Assembly (NCBI RefSeq): GCF_016648105.1
Contig: NZ_JACVVE010000048.1
Coordinates: 1-39,411, forward strand
Direction: 5' to 3'
Origin: Pseudomonas sp. S31
GTDB taxonomy: Bacteria > Pseudomonadota > Gammaproteobacteria > Pseudomonadales > Pseudomonadaceae
DNA: 39,411 nt
Every line of letters begins with the position of its first letter. Within the stretch, counting starts at the first letter, position 1. Made by a program: the position numbers and the translations under genes. The notes beneath the pieces are model-generated. The model worked only from the letters and a program-made list of their open reading frames with translations, had not been told where the DNA came from and made no database searches. This document shows, one piece after another, positions 33,219 to 39,411 of this stretch.

Positions 33219-33779
33219 ATGACGGATTCCGGCAAGGCCAACGATCTACTGACGCAGATTCCCAAGCACAAGGGGCTGCCACCGGTGCATCTGTGGAACC
33301 CGGATTTCTGCGGCGACATCGACATGCGTATCGCGCGTGACGGCACCTGGTACTACCTGGGCACACCGATCGGCCGCAAACCCATGGTGCGCTTGTTCTC
33401 CAGCATCATCCGCCGTGACGGCGACGACTACTTCCTGATCACGCCAGTGGAAAAGGTGGGCATCCGTGTCGATGATGCGCCCTTCGTTGCCGTGACCCTC
33501 GAGGTGCAGGGCAGTGGGGAAGGGCAAGTGCTGCGCTTCACCAGCAACGTCGACGACACCTTCGAGGCCGGCCCGCAGAACCCTCTGCGCGTCGAGACCG
33601 ACCCCGACACCCAGGAGCCTTCGCCGTACGTGCGGGTGCGCAGCAACCTCGAGGCACTGATCCACCGCAATGTGTTCTACCAGATGGTGGAGCTGGCGGT
33701 GCCGCGCTCGATCGATGGCCAGGAATGGCTCGGGGTGTGGAGCCATGGCGAGTTCTACCCGATCGGGCGGCCCGCCTGA
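33219..33779 (+). CDS. DUF1285 protein
   Basis: A 186-residue soluble protein of family DUF1285, of unknown function, related structurally to small beta-rich domains. Family marks are PPVHLWNPDFCGDIDMRIARDG, WYYLGTPIGRKPMVRLFSSI (here broken for length) and VIHRN/LIHRNVFYQMVELA. I prefer ATG 33219 with GAGGGCAGGG upstream; GTG 33216 would add one residue. It is followed by a strong terminator. Confidence 0.9.
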   Translation: MTDSGKANDLLTQIPKHKGLPPVHLWNPDFCGDIDMRIARDGTWYYLGTPIGRKPMVRLFSSIIRRDGDDYFLITPVEKVGIRVDDAPFVAVTLEVQGSGEGQVLRFTSNVDDTFEAGPQNPLRVETDPDTQEPSPYVRVRSNLEALIHRNVFYQMVELAVPRSIDGQEWLGVWSHGEFYPIGRPA

Positions 33780-33801
33780 CAGCCCGCTGGCGCAGGCATA
33801 C

Positions 33802-33840
33802 GAAAAAGCCCCTGATGCTCACGCATTCAGGGGCTTTTTC
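33802..33840. terminator. Bidirectional terminator after DUF1285 and tRNA-Asn
   Basis: A 14-bp perfect stem (gaaaaagcccctga / tcaggggctttttc), extended by an inner tgc/gca, has T and A runs on both sides. It serves the DUF1285 gene on plus and tRNA-Asn (ending 7 bases away) on minus. Confidence 0.93.
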
Positions 33841-33846
33841 AATGTT

Positions 33847-33922
33847 TGGCTCCGCGACCTGGACTCGAACCAGGGACCCAATGATTAACAGTCATTTGCT
33901 CTACCGACTGAGCTATCGCGGA
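33847..33922 (-). tRNA. tRNA-Asn(GTT)
   Basis: A complete 76-base tRNA with an encoded CCA (33847-33849). The acceptor stem is TCCGCGA/TCGCGGA, the D arm GCTCAGTCGGTAGAGC, the anticodon loop CTGTTAA with GTT, and the T arm GGTTCGAGTCC. Confidence 0.97.
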
Positions 33923-33984
33923 ATCTGCGCGTATCTTACCGATCACCAAGGGGAAGTCAAGCTACCCCTTGGCAAATCAAGCAG

Positions 33985-35181
33985 TTACAGCACTTCAACG
34001 ATGGCCTTGGTGACCACGTGGATGTTGCTCTGGTTCAGTGCGGCGACGGCGATGCGGCCGGTGTCCAGGGCATAGATGCCGAACTCGTTCTTCAGGCGGG
34101 CGACCTGGTCCACGGTCAGGCCCGAGTAGGAGAACATGCCGACCTGGCGGCCGACGAAGCTGAAGTCACGGTTGGCGCCGTACTGGGCCAGCAGCTCGAC
34201 CATCTGCTTGCGCATGCCGTGGATGCGCTCGCGCATCTCGGCCAGCTCGGTTTCCCACATCTGGCGCAGCTCCGGGCTGTTGAGCACGGTGGCGACGATG
34301 GTGGCGCCGTGGGTCGGCGGGTTGGAGTAGGTGGTACGGATCACGCGTTTGACCTGCGACAGCACGCGGGTGCTCTCGTCCTTCGAGGCGGTCACGATCG
34401 ACAGCGCGCCGACACGCTCGCCGTACAGCGAGAACGACTTGGAGAACGAGCTGGAGACGAAGAAGTCCAGGCCCGAGTCGGCGAACAGGCGCACGGCGAA
34501 GGCGTCTTCGGCGATACCGTCACCGAAGCCCTGGTAGGCCATGTCGAGGAACGGCACGTGGCCCTTGGCCTTGACCACTTCCAGCACGTTTTTCCAGTCG
34601 TCCAAGGTCAGGTCGACACCGGTCGGGTTGTGGCAGCAGGCGTGCAGGACCACGATCGAACCGGACGGCAGGGCGTTCAGGTCTTCGAGCATGCCGGTGC
34701 GGTTGACGTCGTTGCTCGGGGCGTCGTAGTAGCGGTAGTTCTGCACCGGGAAACCGGCACCTTCGAACAGCGCGCGGTGGTTTTCCCAGCTCGGGTCGCT
34801 GATGGCGACCACGGCGTTGGGCGATACGCGCTTGAGGAAGTCGGCGCCGATCTTCAGAGCACCGGTGCCGCCAACGGCCTGCACGGTGACCACGCGGCCG
34901 GCGGCCAGCAGTGGCGATTCGGCGCCGAACAGCAGCTTCTGCACGGCCTGGTCGTAGGTGGCGATACCGTCGATCGGCAGGTAGCCGCGCGAAGCGTGCT
35001 GGGCAGCGCGCTGGGTCTCGGCTTCGATCACTGCGCGCAGCAGCGGAATGCGGCCTTCCTCATTGCAATACACGCCCACGCCGAGGTTGACCTTGTCGGT
35101 ACGGGTATCGGCGTTGAATGCTTCGTTGAGGCCCAGGATAGGGTCGCGGGGTGCCAGCTCGACAGCGGAAAACAGGCTCAT
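33985..35181 (-). CDS. tyrB: Aromatic amino acid aminotransferase (TyrB/PhhC)
   Basis: PLP enzyme of aminotransferase class I that interconverts tyrosine/phenylalanine (and aspartate) with their keto acids. The 398 residues contain VQAVGGTGALKIGADF, LHACCHNPTGVDL, the PLP Lys in SSSFSKSFSLYGERVG and Arg in VKRVIRTTYSNPP. ATG 35181 has AAGGT before it; the frame beyond is leader. Separating TyrB from AspC specificity by sequence is not certain; phhC-type use in Phe/Tyr breakdown is equally possible. It is divergent from uvrB. Confidence 0.92.
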   Translation of the reverse strand: MSLFSAVELAPRDPILGLNEAFNADTRTDKVNLGVGVYCNEEGRIPLLRAVIEAETQRAAQHASRGYLPIDGIATYDQAVQKLLFGAESPLLAAGRVVTVQAVGGTGALKIGADFLKRVSPNAVVAISDPSWENHRALFEGAGFPVQNYRYYDAPSNDVNRTGMLEDLNALPSGSIVVLHACCHNPTGVDLTLDDWKNVLEVVKAKGHVPFLDMAYQGFGDGIAEDAFAVRLFADSGLDFFVSSSFSKSFSLYGERVGALSIVTASKDESTRVLSQVKRVIRTTYSNPPTHGATIVATVLNSPELRQMWETELAEMRERIHGMRKQMVELLAQYGANRDFSFVGRQVGMFSYSGLTVDQVARLKNEFGIYALDTGRIAVAALNQSNIHVVTKAIVEVL

Positions 35182-35263
35182 TGTTACCTTGGCTCTGAAT
35201 GGAGTGTGATAGGGCGTACACGCTCCAGCCGAATGCACTGAAGCGGTGCACAAACGGGGAGTC

Positions 35264-35269
35264 AGTATA
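35264..35269 (-). promoter_or_regulatory. -10 element of tyrB
   Basis: On the minus strand TATACT stands 83 bases before the tyrB ATG, in an otherwise GC-rich stretch; the expected start is near 35257, giving a leader of about 76 bases. The -35 (near gtcgca) is poor, which hints at an activator. Confidence 0.45.
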
Positions 35270-35425
35270 GTGATACCGCTCGGCCACTGCGACAGCCTGG
35301 CGCAGGTTTTCCGGCGAATTCGGCGATTTTTTTTCAACCATTGGTCGAATTGCCCGGTCCACCGCAATGAGCGCTCACACCTGGACCTTGAAACCGGTCC
35401 CGAGCGGGCGCATTTGGGTATAGAC

Positions 35426-35445
35426 TACTGGCTAAATTTACAGTT
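35426..35445 (+). promoter_or_regulatory. LexA (SOS) box of uvrB
   Basis: The site is TACTG-gctaaattta-CAGTT, i.e. CTG-N10-CAG with an AT-rich centre, the LexA consensus of gammaproteobacteria, placed 24 bases before the uvrB ATG. A -10-like TATAGA lies directly before it (35419-35424), so LexA would cover the transcription start. Confidence 0.88.
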
Positions 35446-35468
35446 ACTGCGTTACCGCGAGGTCCGAC

Positions 35469-37484
35469 ATGTCCGAGTTCCAGCTCGTCACCCGTTTCCA
35501 GCCGGCCGGCGACCAGCCCGAGGCCATCCGCCAGATGGTCGAAGGCATCGACGCGGGGCTGTCGCACCAGACCCTGCTCGGCGTGACCGGCTCGGGCAAG
35601 ACCTTCAGCATCGCCAACGTCATCCAGCAGGTGCAGCGCCCGACCCTGGTACTGGCGCCGAACAAGACCCTGGCCGCGCAGCTGTACGGGGAGTTCAAGG
35701 CGTTCTTCCCCAATAACGCGGTGGAGTACTTCGTTTCCTACTACGACTACTACCAGCCCGAGGCCTACGTGCCGTCGTCGGACACCTTCATCGAGAAGGA
35801 CGCCTCGATCAACGACCATATCGAGCAGATGCGCCTGTCGGCGACCAAGGCGCTGCTGGAGCGACGCGACGCGATCATCGTCACCACCGTGTCCTGCATC
35901 TACGGCCTGGGCAGCCCCGAGACCTACCTGAAGATGGTCCTGCACGTCGACCGTGGCGACAAGCTCGACCAGCGCGCCTTGCTGCGCCGGCTGGCCGACC
36001 TGCAGTACACCCGCAACGAGATGGACTTCGCCCGGGCCACCTTCCGCGTGCGCGGCGACGTGATCGACATCTTCCCTGCCGAATCGGACCTCGAGGCCAT
36101 CCGCATCGAGCTGTTCGACGACGAGGTGGAGAACATCGCTGCGTTCGACCCGCTCACCGGCGAGGTCTTCCGCAAGCTGCCGCGCTTCACCTTCTACCCC
36201 AAGAGCCACTACGTGACGCCACGGGAAACCTTGCTCGGAGCAGTGGAGGGCATCAAGGAGGAGCTCGCCGAGCGCCTCGCGTTCCTGCACAAGGGCAACA
36301 AGCTGGTCGAGGCCCAGCGCCTGGAGCAGCGCACCCGTTTCGACCTGGAAATGATCCTCGAGCTGGGCTACTGCAACGGTATCGAGAACTACTCGCGCTA
36401 CCTGTCCGGGCGCCCGGCAGGCGCGCCGCCGCCGACCCTGTACGACTACCTGCCGGCTGACGCGCTGCTGGTGATCGACGAGTCCCACGTCAGCGTTCCG
36501 CAGGTCGGGGCGATGTACAAGGGCGACCGCTCGCGCAAGGAAACTCTGGTCGAATACGGTTTCCGCCTGCCGTCGGCGCTGGACAACCGGCCCATGCGCT
36601 TCGACGAGTGGGAGGCGGTGAGTCCGCAGACCATCTTCGTTTCCGCCACCCCAGGCCCGTACGAAGCCGAGCACGCCGGGCGCGTGGTCGAGCAGGTGGT
36701 GCGCCCGACCGGCCTGGTCGACCCGCAGGTGGAGGTGCGCCCGGCGCTGACTCAGGTCGACGACCTGCTCTCGGAAATCCGCAAACGCGTAGACAGCGGT
36801 GACCGGGTACTGGCCACCACGTTGACCAAGCGCATGGCCGAAGACCTTACCGACTACCTGGCCGACCACGATGTACGGGTGCGTTACCTGCACTCGGACA
36901 TCGACACCGTGGAGCGGGTGGAGATCATCCGCGACCTGCGCCTGGGCACGTTCGACGTGCTGGTGGGCATCAACCTGCTGCGCGAGGGCCTGGACATGCC
37001 CGAGGTGTCGCTGGTGGCCATTCTCGACGCCGACAAGGAGGGCTTCCTGCGCTCCGAGCGTTCGCTGATCCAGACCATCGGCCGGGCGGCGCGTAACCTC
37101 AACGGCCGGGCGATCCTGTATGCCGACCAGGTAACCGGTTCGATGCAGCGGGCCATCGACGAGACCGAACGGCGCCGCGAGAAGCAGATCGCCTTCAACG
37201 AGGCCCACGGCATCGTGCCCAAGGGGGTAGTCAAAGACATCACCGATATCCTCGAAGGCGCCACCGTGCCGGGCGCGCGCAGCAAGAAGCGCAAGGGCGC
37301 GGCCAAAGCGGCGGAGGAAGCTGCCCGTTACGAAGCCGAACTGCGCACGCCAGGGGAGATCACCAAGCGAATCAAGCAGCTGGAAGAGAAAATGATGCAA
37401 TTTGCCCGCGACCTGGAGTTCGAGTCGGCGGCGCAGTTGCGTGACGAGATCAGCCAGTTGCGCGAGCGTTTGATCACCAGCTGA
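35469..37484 (+). CDS. uvrB: Excinuclease ABC subunit UvrB
   Basis: Helicase-like damage-verification subunit of nucleotide excision repair. The 671 residues have Walker A GVTGSGKTF near 40-48, the beta-hairpin region YYDYYQPEAYVPSSDTFIEK (about 93-112), DESHVSVPQ, motif V/VI EGLDMPE...QTIGRAARN and a C-terminal UVR coiled coil (QLEEKMMQFARDLEFESAAQLRD) that binds UvrC. The ATG 35469 follows CGAGGT. It is SOS-regulated by the box upstream. Confidence 0.97.
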   Translation: MSEFQLVTRFQPAGDQPEAIRQMVEGIDAGLSHQTLLGVTGSGKTFSIANVIQQVQRPTLVLAPNKTLAAQLYGEFKAFFPNNAVEYFVSYYDYYQPEAYVPSSDTFIEKDASINDHIEQMRLSATKALLERRDAIIVTTVSCIYGLGSPETYLKMVLHVDRGDKLDQRALLRRLADLQYTRNEMDFARATFRVRGDVIDIFPAESDLEAIRIELFDDEVENIAAFDPLTGEVFRKLPRFTFYPKSHYVTPRETLLGAVEGIKEELAERLAFLHKGNKLVEAQRLEQRTRFDLEMILELGYCNGIENYSRYLSGRPAGAPPPTLYDYLPADALLVIDESHVSVPQVGAMYKGDRSRKETLVEYGFRLPSALDNRPMRFDEWEAVSPQTIFVSATPGPYEAEHAGRVVEQVVRPTGLVDPQVEVRPALTQVDDLLSEIRKRVDSGDRVLATTLTKRMAEDLTDYLADHDVRVRYLHSDIDTVERVEIIRDLRLGTFDVLVGINLLREGLDMPEVSLVAILDADKEGFLRSERSLIQTIGRAARNLNGRAILYADQVTGSMQRAIDETERRREKQIAFNEAHGIVPKGVVKDITDILEGATVPGARSKKRKGAAKAAEEAARYEAELRTPGEITKRIKQLEEKMMQFARDLEFESAAQLRDEISQLRERLITS

Positions 37485-37588
37485 GGCGATGCGCGGGCGC
37501 GGCAACTGGCCTGCAGCCATCGCTGGAGCCCAGGGCCCGCTCCCTGCTAACATTCCGCCTTTGTTTCATCTTCTGTCCGGGACTTTCC

Positions 37589-39070
37589 ATGACCACCGTT
37601 CGCACGCGTATTGCGCCATCGCCCACTGGCGACCCCCATGTCGGCACCGCCTACATCGCCCTGTTCAATTACTGCTTCGCCAAGCAGCACGGCGGTGAGT
37701 TCATCCTGCGTATCGAAGATACCGATCAGTTGCGCTCGACCCGCGAGTCGGAGCAGCAGATCTTCGATGCGTTGCGCTGGCTGGGCATCGAGTGGAACGA
37801 AGGCCCGGACGTTGGCGGCCCGCACGGCCCTTACCGGCAGAGCGAGCGTGGCGAGATCTACGCCCAGTACGCCAAGCAACTGGTCGACGCCGGCCACGCC
37901 TTCTACTGCTTCTGCACCGCCGAAGAGCTGGAGCAGATGCGCGCCGAGCAGATGGCCCGTGGCGAGACCCCGCGCTACGACGGCCGTGCGCTGCTGCTGA
38001 GCGACGAGGAAGTGCAGCGCCGCCTGGCCGCTGGCGAACCCCACGTGATCCGCATGAAGGTGCCGAGCGAAGGCGTCTGCGTGGTTCCCGACATGCTCCG
38101 CGGTGACGTCGAGATCCCGTGGGACCGCATGGACATGCAGGTGCTGATGAAGAACGACGGCCTGCCGACCTACTTCCTCGCCAACGTGGTCGACGACCAC
38201 CTGATGGGCATCACCCACGTGCTGCGTGGCGAAGAGTGGCTGCCCTCGGCGCCGAAGCTGATCAAGCTGTACGAATACTTCGGTTGGGAACAGCCCAAGC
38301 TGTGCTACATGCCGCTGCTGCGCAACCCCGACAAGAGCAAGCTGTCCAAGCGCAAGAATCCGACCTCGGTGACCTTCTACGAGCGCATGGGCTTCATGCC
38401 TGAGGCCATGCTCAACTACCTCGGTCGCATGGGCTGGTCGATGCCGGACGAGCGCGAGAAGTTTTCCCTGGACGAGATGGTCGAGCACTTCGATCTGTCG
38501 CGTATTTCCCTGGGTGGGCCGATCTTCGACATCGAGAAGCTGTCCTGGCTCAACGGCCAGTGGTTGCGCGACCTGCCGGTGGAAGCGTTCGCCGCACGCG
38601 TGCAGAAGTGGGCGTTCAACAGCGACTACATGATGAAGATCGCCCCGCACGTCCAGGGCCGCGTCGAAACCTTCAGCCAGATCGCCCCGCTGGGTGGCTT
38701 CTTCTTCGAAGGCGCGCTGAAGCTCGATGCCAAGCTGTTCGAGAGCAAGAAGCTGTCTGCCGACCAGGTGCGCCAGGTGATGCAGCTGATCCTGTGGAAA
38801 CTGGAAAGCCTGCGTCAGTGGGAAAAAGACCGTATCACCGGCTGCATCCAGGCAGTGGTCGAAGCGCTGGAACTGAAGCTGCGTGACGCCATGCCGCTGA
38901 TGTTCGCCGCCATCACCGGCCAGGCCAGCTCGGTCTCGGTGCTCGATGCCATGGAAATCCTCGGCCCCGACCTGACTCGCTATCGCCTGCGCCAGGCCCT
39001 GGACCTGCTCGGCGGCGTATCGAAGAAAGAAAACAAGGAATGGGAAAAGCTGCTGGCGAACATCGCCTGA
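37589..39070 (+). CDS. gltX: Glutamyl-tRNA synthetase
   Basis: Charges tRNA-Glu. The 493 residues begin TTVRTRIAPSPTGDPHVGTA, where HVGT is the HIGH-type motif of class I synthetases; the KMSKS-type motif is KLSKRKN near residue 250. The C-terminal helical anticodon-binding domain follows. It starts 104 bases after uvrB and is followed by a REP cluster and the tRNA-Ala operon promoter. No strong Shine-Dalgarno is seen before the ATG. Confidence 0.97.
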   Translation: MTTVRTRIAPSPTGDPHVGTAYIALFNYCFAKQHGGEFILRIEDTDQLRSTRESEQQIFDALRWLGIEWNEGPDVGGPHGPYRQSERGEIYAQYAKQLVDAGHAFYCFCTAEELEQMRAEQMARGETPRYDGRALLLSDEEVQRRLAAGEPHVIRMKVPSEGVCVVPDMLRGDVEIPWDRMDMQVLMKNDGLPTYFLANVVDDHLMGITHVLRGEEWLPSAPKLIKLYEYFGWEQPKLCYMPLLRNPDKSKLSKRKNPTSVTFYERMGFMPEAMLNYLGRMGWSMPDEREKFSLDEMVEHFDLSRISLGGPIFDIEKLSWLNGQWLRDLPVEAFAARVQKWAFNSDYMMKIAPHVQGRVETFSQIAPLGGFFFEGALKLDAKLFESKKLSADQVRQVMQLILWKLESLRQWEKDRITGCIQAVVEALELKLRDAMPLMFAAITGQASSVSVLDAMEILGPDLTRYRLRQALDLLGGVSKKENKEWEKLLANIA

Positions 39071-39096
39071 TAGCCATTCCGAGAGCGCCGCACCCC

Positions 39097-39206
39097 CTGT
39101 AGGAGCGGGTTTACCCGCGAAGAGGCCGGTGAATTCAGTGGCGCATTCGCGGGTAAACCCGCTCCTACAGTGCACACAAGTGCTCTGCAGGAGCGGGGCT
39201 GGGCGG
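39097..39206. repeat. REP cluster 4, opposite order, with a degenerate third unit
   Basis: REP units at 39097-39129 (reverse) and 39141-39170 (forward) lie after the gltX stop; the order is the mirror of the other three pairs. A decayed third unit (tctgcaggagcggggctgggcgg) follows at about 39184-39206. Confidence 0.9.
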
Positions 39207-39224
39207 TAAGTGATTGTTATCTGT

Positions 39225-39285
39225 GCAAAAATTTTTGATTATTTTGAAAATTTCGTTTGACAGCTCTGCAATCCAATCTTAATAT
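39225..39285 (+). promoter_or_regulatory. Strong stable-RNA promoter with UP element
   Basis: TTGACA (39257-39262) and TAATAT (39280-39285) have a 17-base spacer. An A/T-only-rich stretch (39225-39254) lies directly upstream as an UP element, and a GC-rich discriminator (gcgccccg) follows the -10, the signature of growth-rate and stringent control. It drives the tRNA-Ala that begins 69 bases after the expected start. Confidence 0.9.
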
Positions 39286-39360
39286 GCGCCCCGTCCACAG
39301 CGATGAACGAAAACGAAACGCCAGGCACCCAGCCAGCGCTTCGGTTCAACGCGACATTGT

Positions 39361-39411
39361 GGGGCTATAGCTCAGCTGGGAGAGCGCCTGCATGGCATGC
39401 AGGAGGTCAGC
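39361..39411 (+). tRNA. tRNA-Ala(GGC), 5' part
   Basis: Acceptor GGGGCTA, D arm GCTCAGCTGGGAGAGC and anticodon stem-loop CCTGCATGGCATGCAGG with GGC at 39394-39396. The window ends in the variable/T-arm region, so the 3' end is missing. Confidence 0.95.

Overview
The window is high-GC chromosomal DNA from a Pseudomonas of the P. putida group. The evidence is the gene content (RNase E with a REER-repeat tail, a PA2817-family protein, a TolQ/TolR-type pair before lpxK, a DUF4823 lipoprotein, phhC/tyrB next to uvrB), the gene order shared with known Pseudomonas chromosomes, and four clusters of the approximately 35-bp REP palindrome typical of P. putida. It is almost entirely core chromosome: I see no prophage, insertion sequence, CRISPR array, toxin-antitoxin or defence system. 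The notable material lies in small decayed genes, leaders, an sRNA and palindromes.

Layout. 1-92: 3' end of tRNA-Gly(GCC) and its terminator. 149-3102 (minus): a PA2817-family protein and FadE. 3387-5863 (plus): a glutathione S-transferase and a two-gene ABC-2 exporter. 5747-8747: a DUF2062 membrane protein (minus) divergent from comEC (plus). 8923-13469: a tightly coupled envelope operon, exbB-exbD-lpxK-ycaR-kdsB-ptpA-murB, joining lipid A kinase, Kdo activation and peptidoglycan precursor synthesis. 13646-16954 (minus): rne with a long tandem hexapeptide array. 17765-20383 (plus): rluC, a HAD phosphatase and sppA. 20473-21051 (minus): maf.

21148-31126 (plus) is the fatty-acid and replication cluster: yceD-rpmF-plsX-fabD-fabG-acpP-fabF-pabC-mltG-tmk-holB-tatD. 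It supplies ACP, the elongation enzymes and the phospholipid acyl donor step, then thymidylate kinase and the clamp-loader delta' subunit. pilZ, which sits between holB and tatD in P. aeruginosa PAO1, is absent. 31127-31640 holds a near-perfect hairpin and, on the minus strand, a candidate RgsA sRNA. 31641-33779 (plus) holds a TetR regulator, a 50-codon remnant of moaA that keeps only the two ends of the gene, a DUF4823 lipoprotein and a DUF1285 protein. The end has tRNA-Asn (minus), tyrB/phhC (minus), uvrB with an SOS box, gltX, a REP cluster, and the 5' part of tRNA-Ala(GGC) behind a strong rRNA-class promoter.

Many junctions overlap by 1-11 bases (ATGA, GTGA, TGATG), and GTG/TTG starts are frequent, which points to translational coupling. 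Two genes (rluC and yceD) have a sigma70-type -10 placed so that transcription would begin at or within about 3 bases of the start codon.
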